Positions 53,154 through 62,357 of a stretch of 64,000 nucleotides of DNA are shown here, in pieces. The notes beneath the pieces were generated by a model that did not search any database, was not told the DNA's origin, and saw only the letters and a program-made list of their open reading frames with translations. The translations under genes and the position numbers were made by a program. Each line of letters begins with the position of its first letter. Within the stretch, counting starts at the first letter, position 1. The DNA comes from Burkholderiales bacterium (GTDB lineage: Bacteria > Pseudomonadota > Gammaproteobacteria > Burkholderiales > Burkholderiaceae_C): the NCBI GenBank assembly GCA_016703325.1, contig JADJCH010000060.1, forward strand, positions 1 to 64,000. The letters run 5' to 3'.

Positions 53154-54404
53154 ATGTGGACACACTTCGTCGAGGCGCTGCGCCAGCAGTTCGAGAACCA
53201 GGTCTTCGCCGGCGGCGTTGCGCTGGGGCTGGTGGGGGTGCTGGCCGCCTCGCTGCGCCATGTGCCAGGCCTGCTCTGGTCGCAGCTGCAGCGCGCGCTG
53301 GTGGTCACCGCCACGCTGGACAGCCGCAACGACCTCTTTCCGGCCTTTGTCGGCTGGTTGAACGACCAGCACTTCGGACAGAACAGCCGCTGGTTCACGG
53401 TGGTGAAGTCGGCGCCGGAGGTGGCGGAGAGCGAGGGGGCGGACGGTGCCGAGGACGCGCCGCCGGCGCTCCAGTACAGCCCGGCGCCTGGCTTTCACCT
53501 GTTCATCTACCGCGGCCGGCTGATGTGGCTGCGCCGGGAGCTGGTGGTCAATCTGCAGGTGGTCGAGACCTTTCACCTCAGCGCCCTGTTCGCCCCGCGC
53601 CGGCTGCTGGAGGAGCTGCTGGAAGGTGCGCTGCGCCATGCCGAGGCCAAGCGGGCGCACCGCCTGTCGCTCTACACCGTGGACCGCTGGGGCGAGGACT
53701 GGCGGCTGGCCGACAGCAAGGTGCGTCGCAGCCTGGACTCGGTGGTGCTGGACGAGGGTGTCGCCGCCCGGCTGCGAGACGACATCCACGGCTTCTTCGC
53801 CCGACGCGAGTGGTACGCCCAGATGGGCATCCCCTGGCGGCGCGGCTACCTGCTGTACGGCCCGCCCGGCACCGGCAAGACCAGCGTGGCCTATGCGCTG
53901 GCCGGTGAGCTGCGGCTGAAGCTGTGCACCCTGTCGCTGACCAACCCCAAGCTGAACGACCACAGCATGGCCGAGCTGCTGCAGCGCACGCCGCCGCGCT
54001 CGCTGATCCTGATCGAGGACGTGGACGCCTTCTTCGTCGCCCGGGAGAAGCAGGATGCGCGCATCGAGGTGAGCTTCTCCGGCCTGCTCAACGCGCTGGA
54101 CGGTGTGGCCGCGCAGGAGGGCCGCATCGTGGTGCTGACCACCAACCACCACGAGCGCCTGGATGCGGCGTTGATCCGCCCCGGGCGCGTCGACCTGGCG
54201 GTGGAACTGGGCCACGCGACGGCCGAGCAGCTGCGCGGGCTGTTCCTGCGCTTCTTTCCCACCGCTGAGGGCGTGATCGACCCGCTGCTGGCGGACTACC
54301 CTGCGCAGGCCCTGTCGCCCGCGCAGATCCAGCAGGCGCTGATCGCAGCGGATTCGCCGCAAGCCGCACAGGCGGCGCTGCGAGGGCTGTGGGCGCCAGG
54401 CTGA
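53154..54404 (+). CDS. BCS1-like AAA ATPase
   Basis: 416 residues from ATG (MWTHFVEALRQQFEN). An N-terminal membrane helix (about 18-36) precedes a BCS1_N-like domain and an AAA domain: Walker A LLYGPPGTGKTSVAYALA, Walker B SLILIEDVDAFFV, sensor TTNHHERLDAALIRPGRVDL. Mitochondrial BCS1 translocates the folded Rieske protein; bacterial homologues are scattered and mostly uncharacterised. No Rieske gene is adjacent. It follows the chemoreceptor gene by 98 bases. Confidence 0.85.
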   Translation: MWTHFVEALRQQFENQVFAGGVALGLVGVLAASLRHVPGLLWSQLQRALVVTATLDSRNDLFPAFVGWLNDQHFGQNSRWFTVVKSAPEVAESEGADGAEDAPPALQYSPAPGFHLFIYRGRLMWLRRELVVNLQVVETFHLSALFAPRRLLEELLEGALRHAEAKRAHRLSLYTVDRWGEDWRLADSKVRRSLDSVVLDEGVAARLRDDIHGFFARREWYAQMGIPWRRGYLLYGPPGTGKTSVAYALAGELRLKLCTLSLTNPKLNDHSMAELLQRTPPRSLILIEDVDAFFVAREKQDARIEVSFSGLLNALDGVAAQEGRIVVLTTNHHERLDAALIRPGRVDLAVELGHATAEQLRGLFLRFFPTAEGVIDPLLADYPAQALSPAQIQQALIAADSPQAAQAALRGLWAPG

Positions 54405-54627
54405 CATCTTCCTGCCGCCTATGCCCCTCCCTGTGTCGGTATGCCGCAACAGGCCTGGATCGATGGCTGCGGAATGATCGCTTGTTGATTGCAGAAATGA
54501 AAATTCCGGCATCTGATACGGTACTCGGTACAGGCGGCGCGGGTTGGAGTCGGATCTGAACCTTCAACCACCGCGTCGGCCGATGGCCGGTGTGTCGATC
54601 CTTCCATCCTGAGCAGCGGGGGCTGTT

Positions 54628-56784
54628 GTGTTGAAAAAAATCTGTCTTGCCGCAGGCCTGTGTGCCTGCCTGGCGCCCGCCTGGGCGGCCAACGTGCTGG
54701 TCAATCCCAGCTTTGAGTCACCCGCCAATGCGACCGGCTGGGTCGGCTTTGGCGGCACGCCTGTGATTGCGGCCAGCTCCGAACAGGCGCATGGCGGCAC
54801 GCAGGCCGCGCTGGTGTCCGGTCGCAGCGCCACCACGGTGGGCATTGCGCAGACCATCACCAGCCTGCTGCAGGCCGGCAAGGGCCACGATGTGCGGGTG
54901 TGGGTGCGCAACCGCCAGGCGGTGTCGGCCAGCTACTCCTTCGGCATCAAGCTGGTCGATGGCGCCGGCACCAAGTACGTCGTGCTGGACAGCCGCACCG
55001 TGCCCGCGGGCAAGTGGGTCAAGCTGGGCGGCTACTACAAGCACAGCCCCACGGGCACCGTGTCGCTGGCGCAGGTGTACCTGAACGGCCCGGCCGTCGG
55101 CACCGACTTCTTCATCGACGACGCCCGGCTCGATCCGCCCGAGGCCTATGTGCCCACCGGTGGTGCGGACAGCGACTTCATCCGCGCTTCCGGCCGCCAG
55201 CTCGTGGTCGGTGCGGCCAACACACCGATCCGCCTGCTGGGCACCAACTTCGCCGCCTACGGCGACGAGAGCGACGTGATCGACTCGGTCCTCAAGAGCC
55301 GCGAGTTCGACCGTGAAGACTACGCTGCGGTGCGCGCCGCCGGCCTCAACGCGGTGCGGCTGAACGTCTGGTACCGGATGTTCGAGGACAACGCCTCGCC
55401 CTACGTCTACAAGCAGGAGGGCTGGGACTGGCTGAACAAGCAGATCGTCTGGGCCCGCCAGGGCGGCGTGCGCGTCCTGCTGTCGATGATGGCGCCGCAG
55501 TGCGGCTACCAGGGCAGCGGCTACACCGGCACGTTCTGGACCTCCGGCAACGCCTACGGCTCCTGCCAGGATCGCCTGAAGGCGCTGTGGACCGAGATCG
55601 CCAGCCGCTACAAGGACGAACCGGTGATCGCCGGCTTCGACCTGATGAACGAAACCCTGCCGGCCAACAACGCCCAGTACCAGGCCTATGTGCAGACCCT
55701 GGCCGGCGCGATCCGCGCGGTGAACACCCGCCACCTGCTCGATGTGCAGAGCTGCTTTGCCAGCGACTGCGCGGTGCCGCCGCTGATCGCCGACAGCAAC
55801 GTGATGTACGACTTCCACCACTACGATCACTGGTACCACGCGTCCCAGTTGTCGTACGGCGGCAACCTGGGTGACAGCAACATGCGCTACGGCGACGCCA
55901 CGTCGATGGTGCTGCCCTGGTCCTGGGACACCACCGCCGGCACGCTGCTGGAGAACCCGCCCATCCCCACTGGCACCACCGCCTGGACCCACTACACCGG
56001 CAGCCCCTTCACCATCAGCGCCAGCAACGTGATCGCCGCGGTGCCGGTGTTCATCGCCACCGCCAACACCGGCAAGGTCACCTTCGACGACTTCACCGTC
56101 ACCGAGTGCGACCCCGCCGGCAACCTGGTGCGGGTGGTGCAGAACATCGACATGGAGAAGGCGCCGGCCAACCCTTACCTGCTCGAAACCTTCGACCCCT
56201 ACCTGTCCTTCACCAGCAAGACCACCACCCAGCGCCTGTCGGGCACCACCGGCAGCCGGGTGATCGAGAGCACCGGCCACCGCGGCAGTGCTTCGGTGAG
56301 CATCTCCGGCGCCAAGGGCAAGTACCTGGTCAAGATGCCCAACCTTGCCTTCTCGGTGCGGCAGGGCTACAAGTACCAGATCTCCGGCTGGATCAAGGGC
56401 ACGAGCGCCACCGGAAGCACCGGGGCGATGGGTCTGCAACTGCAGACCCACAAGGCCTACGTCACCCGCACGCCCTACACCAAGGCCTTCCTCGAAGCCA
56501 GCCTGCTGGAGTACGGCTTCCAGTTCTCTCTCAACAACAATGTGCCGATCAACGTCGGCGAATTCGGCCAGAACCCGCGCAACTTCACCGCCGATCGCGG
56601 CGGCCTGGCCTGGATGGCCGACACCCTGAGCCTGATGGCCCAGTACGGCGCCAGCGGCATGAACTGGAACTGGCACAGCGTCAGCTGGGGGGCGTACACC
56701 AACCTGTACGGCTACCCCGATGTGGCCAACCTGAACCAGCCGCTGATCGATCTGTTCAAGGCGCAGGGGATTGCGGTGTATTGA
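54628..56784 (+). CDS. Secreted glycoside hydrolase family 5 (cellulase-like) with carbohydrate-binding domain and barrel insertion
   Basis: 718 residues from GTG. Signal peptide 1-21, a CBM4/9-like jelly roll (about 22-170; NVLVNPSFESPANATGW to FFIDDARLD), then a GH5 barrel from about 190. The acid/base Glu is E342 in FDLMNETLPAN; the nucleophile is E645 in INVGEFGQNP; MNWNWHSVSWG follows. The about 300-residue separation is far above the roughly 90-150 usual in GH5, because a second jelly-roll-like domain (about 420-605) is inserted. The substrate is probably a beta-1,4-glucan or related polysaccharide. It appears monocistronic. Confidence 0.85.
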   Translation: MLKKICLAAGLCACLAPAWAANVLVNPSFESPANATGWVGFGGTPVIAASSEQAHGGTQAALVSGRSATTVGIAQTITSLLQAGKGHDVRVWVRNRQAVSASYSFGIKLVDGAGTKYVVLDSRTVPAGKWVKLGGYYKHSPTGTVSLAQVYLNGPAVGTDFFIDDARLDPPEAYVPTGGADSDFIRASGRQLVVGAANTPIRLLGTNFAAYGDESDVIDSVLKSREFDREDYAAVRAAGLNAVRLNVWYRMFEDNASPYVYKQEGWDWLNKQIVWARQGGVRVLLSMMAPQCGYQGSGYTGTFWTSGNAYGSCQDRLKALWTEIASRYKDEPVIAGFDLMNETLPANNAQYQAYVQTLAGAIRAVNTRHLLDVQSCFASDCAVPPLIADSNVMYDFHHYDHWYHASQLSYGGNLGDSNMRYGDATSMVLPWSWDTTAGTLLENPPIPTGTTAWTHYTGSPFTISASNVIAAVPVFIATANTGKVTFDDFTVTECDPAGNLVRVVQNIDMEKAPANPYLLETFDPYLSFTSKTTTQRLSGTTGSRVIESTGHRGSASVSISGAKGKYLVKMPNLAFSVRQGYKYQISGWIKGTSATGSTGAMGLQLQTHKAYVTRTPYTKAFLEASLLEYGFQFSLNNNVPINVGEFGQNPRNFTADRGGLAWMADTLSLMAQYGASGMNWNWHSVSWGAYTNLYGYPDVANLNQPLIDLFKAQGIAVY

Positions 56785-56946
56785 CGCGGTCCAGTGGTGC
56801 CGGCTCGTCCTGTGCGTTCCACCTCGGGAGGACAACATCGGGACGGGCGGGTGGTGCTCAAAGCTGCCGAGGCTGCCGCCCTCGTCCGCGTGGAGCATCC
56901 GCTCCATCATGGCCGCCTTCACCTCTGCGGTGCGGTCGGCCGCGGT

Positions 56947-57261
56947 TCATGGGGGTTGCCGCGGGCATCGGGCGGGCGCAGAGCCACAAGGCGCTGTACC
57001 GGGCGTCTGTTCCGCGGGTGTCTGTTCTGCGCTCAACAGGGTGATTGCCGCCTGCGCCTGCGCCTGTGCTGCAGGTGCAGGTGCAGGGATGGCCTCGGAC
57101 GGGGGAATCCACTCCAGCCAGTCCGGTCCGAAGAGCTCGGCGGGGTGCTGAGTGCGTTCCGAGCCGTTGCCGCACAGCAGCACCGTGGCGCCGCAATACC
57201 GGTCGCAGCCCCAGCAGTTGCGTTCGGGGTGCGGTGGATTGACGGGAAACGGCTTGGCCAA
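56947..57261 (-). CDS. DUF3079 domain protein
   Basis: 104 residues from a TTG start. The first 55 residues are the DUF3079 signature (NPPHPERNCWGCDRYCGATV, then CGNGSERTQHPAELFGPDWL) with four cysteines able to hold a metal. The C-terminal 50 residues are a Pro/Ala/Gln-rich tail not usual for the family. The family is small, found mainly in Betaproteobacteria and of unknown function. Confidence 0.7.
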   Translation of the reverse strand: MAKPFPVNPPHPERNCWGCDRYCGATVLLCGNGSERTQHPAELFGPDWLEWIPPSEAIPAPAPAAQAQAQAAITLLSAEQTPAEQTPGTAPCGSAPARCPRQPP

Positions 57262-57480
57262 GCGCAGACCTCTGCGGACATGCTGGGGAGCAGGTTGCTG
57301 CCTGCGAACGCGGGCGAGTGTCGGCAGACATTGAGCAAAAGGGTTTGACGCAGGTCAGTGCGGGCGGCGATGCTGCAGTGTGAAGCTGGTCGCAGTGTCG
57401 GGCGGTGGTGTCGGCAGCCCCAGCGCCGCTTGCCGCTCAGGAATCAATCCCCCCCGTCAGGCCGGTGGGCTTTGAATGAG

Positions 57481-57496
57481 ATACCATACGGGGTAT
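57481..57496 (+). promoter_or_regulatory. Operator-like palindrome ahead of the RND efflux operon
   Basis: ATACC-ATACGG-GGTAT, with 5-bp perfect arms, lies 15 bases before the membrane fusion gene ATG and just before the AAGGAG ribosome binding site. It resembles CsoR/FrmR-family operators; a repressor of that family is encoded at 62358-62696. Confidence 0.6.
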
Positions 57497-57510
57497 CAAG
57501 GAGACCTGAC

Positions 57511-58641
57511 ATGCACCGCCGCACCCTCGTTCACTCTGTGCCCTTCGTGGCCACCGCTGCCACGCTGGCGGCATTGGTGCTGATTGCCACGGGCGCCCAG
57601 GCGGCGCCGGCGGTGGCCGGGCCGGAGGTGGCGACGGTGCTGGTGCAGCCCGGCGGCAATGGCCGCGCGCTGGACCTGGATGGCACGGTGGAGCCGGTGC
57701 GCCAGGCGACGGTGGCGGCGCAGGTGGGCGGCAACGTGCTGGCGCTGGCGGTGAAGGCGGGCGACAAGGTGCGCAGCGGCCAGGTGCTGGCGCGCATCGA
57801 CGAGCGCAGTGCCGCCGCCGGGCTGGCGCAGAGCGATGCGGCGGTGACGCAGGCCGACACGATGCTGCGCCAGGCCCGCACCGAACTGAACCGCACCCGC
57901 GAGCTGCGCGCGCAGGGCTACGTCAGCCAGGCGGCACAGGACAACGCCGAGACCCAGGTGAAGGCGGCCGAGGCGACGTTGGCGCAGGCCCAGGCGGGCC
58001 GCAGCCAGGCGGCGCTGGCGCGCAACTTCACCACGGTGACGGCGCCCTTCGACGGCCTGGTGCTGGCCACCCACCTGGACGCCGGCGACCTGGCCGCCCC
58101 GGGCCGGCCGGTGCTGACGGTGTACACCCCCGGCGCGGTGCGTGCGGTGGTGCAGGTGCCGGCCTCGCAGGCGGCGCTGGCGCGCAGTGCCGGCAAGATC
58201 GAGGTGCAACTGCCCGATGGTCAGTGGGTCACGCCCGCCAAGCGGGTGGACCTGCCCACTGCCGACCCGGTGGCGCAGACGGTGGAATGGCGGCTCGATC
58301 TGAGCGCGGCCGACAGCGCCCGGGCGCTGCCGGGGCAGGCGGTGCGGGTGCGCTTTGGCGGTGCGACGGCAGGGACACCCGCCGCAGCCGGTGCCAAGCC
58401 GGCCGGCGCGAGCTTGGCGGTGCCGGCGGGTGCGCTGCTGCGCCGCGGCGAGCTGACCGCCGTCTACGTGGCGCAGGGGTCGCAGTTCGTGCTGCGTGCG
58501 GTGCGCGCCGGCGGTGAAACTGGCCAGGGCATTGAAGTGCTGGGCGGCCTGCGCGCAGGCGAGCGCGTGGCGGCGGATGCGGTGAAGGCCGGCCTGGCCG
58601 GTGCCCGCCCCAGCGGCGCGGCGCAGTCTCCCGCGCAGTGA
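57511..58641 (+). CDS. RND efflux membrane fusion (adaptor) protein
   Basis: 376 residues. N-terminal signal/anchor (about 5-30), lipoyl-like halves (QATVAAQVGGNVLALAVKAG and FTTVTAPFDGLVLATHLDAG), a short helical hairpin (about 105-165, QADTMLRQARTELNRTREL) and beta-barrel/MP domains (VPASQAALARSAGKIEVQLP; GALLRRGELTAVYVAQGSQ). It links the inner-membrane RND pump to an outer-membrane channel, none of which is encoded nearby. The GTG at 58638 in the next frame overlaps its stop, suggesting coupling. The ATG at 57511 has AAGGAG upstream. Confidence 0.92.
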   Translation: MHRRTLVHSVPFVATAATLAALVLIATGAQAAPAVAGPEVATVLVQPGGNGRALDLDGTVEPVRQATVAAQVGGNVLALAVKAGDKVRSGQVLARIDERSAAAGLAQSDAAVTQADTMLRQARTELNRTRELRAQGYVSQAAQDNAETQVKAAEATLAQAQAGRSQAALARNFTTVTAPFDGLVLATHLDAGDLAAPGRPVLTVYTPGAVRAVVQVPASQAALARSAGKIEVQLPDGQWVTPAKRVDLPTADPVAQTVEWRLDLSAADSARALPGQAVRVRFGGATAGTPAAAGAKPAGASLAVPAGALLRRGELTAVYVAQGSQFVLRAVRAGGETGQGIEVLGGLRAGERVAADAVKAGLAGARPSGAAQSPAQ

Positions 58642-58664
58642 AGCAGCACAGGGAACCGACCGCC

Positions 58665-61600
58665 ATGAGCCACCCCAACCTGCCGCCCACCGGGCCCGAC
58701 GAGGCCCCGCTGGGCATCTCCGGCCGCATGGCGGCGCTGTTCCAGAACAACGCCATCACGCCGCTGTTGGCGCTGGTGGCCCTGCTGCTCGGCCTGTTCG
58801 CGGTTCTGGTGACGCCGCGCGAGGAGGAGCCGCAGATCAACGTGACGATGGCCAACGTGCTGATCCCCTTTCCCGGGGCGAGTGCGGCCGACGTGCAGAA
58901 CATGGTGGCCCGCCCGGCCGAGCAGGCACTGAGCCAGATCGCCGGCATCGAGCACACCTACTCGGTGGCCCGCCCGGGCGTGGCGGTGCTGACGGTGCAA
59001 TACAAGGTGGGCGTGCCGCGCACCGAGGCGCTGGTGCGCCTGTACGACGTGCTCAACGCCAACCAGGACTGGCTGCCGCGTGACCTGGGCACGCTGACGC
59101 CGATCGTCAAGCCCAAGGGCATCGACGACGTGCCGGTGCTGGGCGTGACGCTGTGGAGCCGCGACGGCACTCCGGCGGTGGAGCTGGAGCGTGTGGCGCG
59201 CAGCGTGGAGGCGGAACTCAAGCGCGTACCCGGCAGCCGCGAGGTGGCCACCATCGGCGGCCCCGGGCGCACGGTGCAGGTCAACCTCGCGCCGGCCCGG
59301 CTGCGCGAGCGCGGTGTGGACCTGCTGCGCCTGAAGCAGACGATTGCCGCGGCCAACCTGGCGATGCCCGCCGGCACGGTGGCGCAACGCGGCAGCGCCG
59401 TGCCGCAGATGCTGACGGTGGAGACCGGCGAGTTCCTGCGCAGCGCCGAGGACGTGGGCACCCTGGTGGTGGGAAGCCACAACGGCCGGCCGGTCTACCT
59501 GCGCGAGGTGGCCGAGGTCACCGACGGCGCAGCGCAGTTGCAGAGCGCCGTGTGGTTCACGCCCGGCTCGGCGCCCGCTGCTGAAGGGGCTGCCAGCGCT
59601 GCCCCCGCTGGGCAGGTCTACCCCGCGGTGACGCTCACCGTGACCAAGAAGCCCGGCCAGAACGCGGTGGACGTGGCCCGCGCCGCGCGCTCGCGCCTGG
59701 ACGAGCTGCGCAACACCCTGATCCCGGCCGGCGTGGAGATGAGCATCACCCGGGACTACGGTGAGACGGCAGCGGAGAAGGCCAACAAGCTGATCCAGAA
59801 GCTGGCCTTCGCCACCGCGTCGGTGATCCTGCTGGTCGGCCTGGCGCTGGGCCGGCGCGAGGCCGTCATCGTCGGCGCGGCGGTGATTCTCACGCTCACG
59901 GCCACGCTCTTTGCCTCCTGGGCCTGGGGCTTCACGCTCAACCGGGTGAGCCTGTTCGCTCTCATCTTCTCGATCGGCATCCTGGTGGACGACGCCATCG
60001 TGGTGGTGGAAAACATCCACCGCCATCAGCAGCTCTACCCGGGTCGGCCGCTGCTGCAGATCATCCCCGGCGCGGTGGAGGAGGTCGGCAGCCCGACCAT
60101 CCTGGCCACGCTGACCGTGATCGCCGCGCTGCTGCCGATGGCCTTCGTCTCCGGGCTGATGGGCCCGTACATGAGCCCGATCCCGATCAACTCCTCGCTG
60201 GGCATGGCGATCTCGCTGGCGATCGCCTTCAGCGTCACGCCCTGGCTGGCGGCGCGGCTGATGAAGTCGCACGCGGCAGGTCACGCGGGCCACGCCGTCC
60301 ATGCCGAGCCGAAGGGCCTGGCGGCGAAGCTGCCGCGGCTGTTCACCGCCATCCTGACGCCCTTCCTGGACAGCGCGCGCAAGCGCTGGCTGCTGCTGGC
60401 GGGCATCCTGGCCGCGCTGCTGCTGTCGGTCGGCCTCGCGGTGGTGCAGTGGGTGGTGCTGAAGATGCTGCCCTTCGACAACAAGTCGGAGTACCAGGTG
60501 GTGGTCGAGATGCCCGCCGGCACGCCGGTGGAGGACACCGCCGCCGCGCTGCAGGCCATGGGCGCCTGGCTGGCCAGGCAGCCCGAGGTGCGTGACCTGC
60601 AGGGCTACGCCGGCACCGCCAGCCCGATCACCTTCAACGGCCTGGTGCGCCAGTACTACCTGCGCGCCGACGCCGAGCAGGGCGACCTGCAGGTGAACCT
60701 GGTCGACAAGGCGCACCGCAGCGACAAGAGCCACGTCATCGCCCAGCGCCACCGCCCGGAGCTGGAGAAGCTCGGCGCGGCCTGGGGCGCACGCGTCAAG
60801 GTGGTCGAGGTGCCGCCGGGCCCGCCGGTGATGAGCCCGCTGGTCGCGGAGGTCTACGGCCCCGACGAAGCCGGCCGGCAGAAGGTGGCCGCGCGCATCG
60901 CCAAGGCCTTCAGCGCCACGCCGGACATCGTCGGCACCGACACCTCGCTGCGCGAGGACGCGCCGCGTGCCTTCCTGCGCGTGCAGCGCCAGCGTGCTGA
61001 ATCGCTGGGCATTCCGGTGGCTGCCGTGGCGCAGACGGTGCAGGGCGCACTCTCCGGCATGGACGCAGCCTACCTGCACGACGGCCAGAGCAAGCACCCG
61101 GTGCCCGTGCGGCTGCAGCTGCCGCGCGAGCGCCAGGTGGGGCTGGACGCGCTGCTGCAGCTGCCCATGCGGGCCGGCAACGGCCAACTGGTGCCGCTGT
61201 CCGAGCTGGTGCGCATCGAAAAGGGCGTGATCGACAAGCCGCTCTACACCAAGGACCTGCATCCGGTGAGCTACGTGTTCGGCGACATGGCCGGCAAGCT
61301 CGACTCGCCGCTGTACGGGCTGTTCGCAATACGTGAAAAGCTCGGCGGCAAGCTGTCCGGCCCCGAGCTGAGCAAGGAACTGGGTGTCGGTGAACTGGGC
61401 GAGTACTGGATCAGCCAGCCCTCCGACCCCTACCGTCAGTACGCGCTGAAGTGGGACGGCGAGTGGCAGATCACCTACGAGACCTTCCGCGACATGGGCG
61501 CCGCCTACGGTGTGGGCCTGATCCTGATCTACCTGCTGGTGGTGGCGCAGTTCAAGAGCTACGTCACGCCGTTGATCATCATGGCGCCGATCCCGCTCAC

Positions 61601-61970
61601 CATCATCGGTGTGATGCCCGGGCATGCGCTGCTGGGGGCGCAGTTCACCGCCACCTCGATGATCGGCATGATTGCGCTGGCCGGCATCATCGTGCGCAAC
61701 TCCATCCTGCTGGTGGACTTCATCGAGCTGCAGGTCGCCCAGGGCATGGCCTTCAAGGACGCGGTGGTGGCCTCCGCCGCGGTGCGGGCGCAGCCGATCA
61801 TGCTGACGGCACTGGCCGCCATGATCGGTGCCTTCTTCATCCTCGACGACCCGATCTTCAACGGACTGGCCGTCTCGCTGATCTTCGGCATCCTGGTCTC
61901 GACGCTGCTGACGCTGGTCGTGATCCCGGTGGGCTACTTTGCGGCGTACCGGCAGCGCCACGGGGCCTGA
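58665..61970 (+). CDS. RND efflux transporter permease subunit
   Basis: 1101 residues (ATG 58665; GTG 58638 possible). Twelve membrane helices in two repeats with large periplasmic loops. TM4 contains the proton-relay pair in FSIGILVDDAIVVVENIHRH. The C-terminal half has APIPLTIIGVMPGHALLGAQ and GIIVRNSILLVDFIELQVAQ. It belongs to the HAE/AcrB-like superfamily; the substrate is unknown, and the metal-binding methionines of CusA-type pumps are not evident. The repressor and DUF2892 neighbours suggest a role in metal or reactive-sulfur stress. Confidence 0.93.
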   Translation: MSHPNLPPTGPDEAPLGISGRMAALFQNNAITPLLALVALLLGLFAVLVTPREEEPQINVTMANVLIPFPGASAADVQNMVARPAEQALSQIAGIEHTYSVARPGVAVLTVQYKVGVPRTEALVRLYDVLNANQDWLPRDLGTLTPIVKPKGIDDVPVLGVTLWSRDGTPAVELERVARSVEAELKRVPGSREVATIGGPGRTVQVNLAPARLRERGVDLLRLKQTIAAANLAMPAGTVAQRGSAVPQMLTVETGEFLRSAEDVGTLVVGSHNGRPVYLREVAEVTDGAAQLQSAVWFTPGSAPAAEGAASAAPAGQVYPAVTLTVTKKPGQNAVDVARAARSRLDELRNTLIPAGVEMSITRDYGETAAEKANKLIQKLAFATASVILLVGLALGRREAVIVGAAVILTLTATLFASWAWGFTLNRVSLFALIFSIGILVDDAIVVVENIHRHQQLYPGRPLLQIIPGAVEEVGSPTILATLTVIAALLPMAFVSGLMGPYMSPIPINSSLGMAISLAIAFSVTPWLAARLMKSHAAGHAGHAVHAEPKGLAAKLPRLFTAILTPFLDSARKRWLLLAGILAALLLSVGLAVVQWVVLKMLPFDNKSEYQVVVEMPAGTPVEDTAAALQAMGAWLARQPEVRDLQGYAGTASPITFNGLVRQYYLRADAEQGDLQVNLVDKAHRSDKSHVIAQRHRPELEKLGAAWGARVKVVEVPPGPPVMSPLVAEVYGPDEAGRQKVAARIAKAFSATPDIVGTDTSLREDAPRAFLRVQRQRAESLGIPVAAVAQTVQGALSGMDAAYLHDGQSKHPVPVRLQLPRERQVGLDALLQLPMRAGNGQLVPLSELVRIEKGVIDKPLYTKDLHPVSYVFGDMAGKLDSPLYGLFAIREKLGGKLSGPELSKELGVGELGEYWISQPSDPYRQYALKWDGEWQITYETFRDMGAAYGVGLILIYLLVVAQFKSYVTPLIIMAPIPLTIIGVMPGHALLGAQFTATSMIGMIALAGIIVRNSILLVDFIELQVAQGMAFKDAVVASAAVRAQPIMLTALAAMIGAFFILDDPIFNGLAVSLIFGILVSTLLTLVVIPVGYFAAYRQRHGA

Positions 61971-62049
61971 ACGCCCCTTTCCACCCCCTCGGCGCGATCC
62001 CTTGCTTCTCTTCCTGTTCTTTTTTTCCGTTGTCCTGAAAGGAAACACC

Positions 62050-62274
62050 ATGACCGTCGAACGCTACATCCGCCTGATGGCCGGCTTCTTTGTGATGCTC
62101 TCGCTGGCGCTGGGTGTCGAAGGCAGCCCCATCTTCGTGAGCCAGTGGTTCCTGGCCTTCACCGCCTTTGTGGGGGCCAACCTGTTCCAGTCCGGCATCA
62201 CCGGCTTCTGTCCGCCCAGTTTCCTGTTGAAGAAGCTGGGCGTGCGTGAGGGCGGCTCGGCCTGCAGTCGCTGA
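62050..62274 (+). CDS. DUF2892 family membrane protein (YgaP-type transmembrane part)
   Basis: 74 residues with two membrane helices (about 8-28 and 32-52). MTVERYIRLMAGFFVMLSLA and the terminal FCPPSFLLKKLGV match DUF2892, often found alone or fused to a rhodanese in sulfur handling. It carries conserved Cys at GFCPP and SACSR. It has a GAAAGGAAAC ribosome binding site and probably belongs to the efflux operon. Confidence 0.85.
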   Translation: MTVERYIRLMAGFFVMLSLALGVEGSPIFVSQWFLAFTAFVGANLFQSGITGFCPPSFLLKKLGVREGGSACSR

Positions 62275-62357
62275 AGACACCCCCACCCGTGTTCCAACCG
62301 GACACGGCATGGGACAGCGGAAATCCGCATCGTCAAAATTGACCTGGAGCAGGGAGA

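Noticed and set aside
58464..62051. Very long open frame (about 1195 codons) on the minus strand
   Set aside because: It is antisense to the clear RND adaptor and pump genes, has a histidine/arginine/glutamine-rich composition typical of GC-rich shadow frames and no domain motifs.
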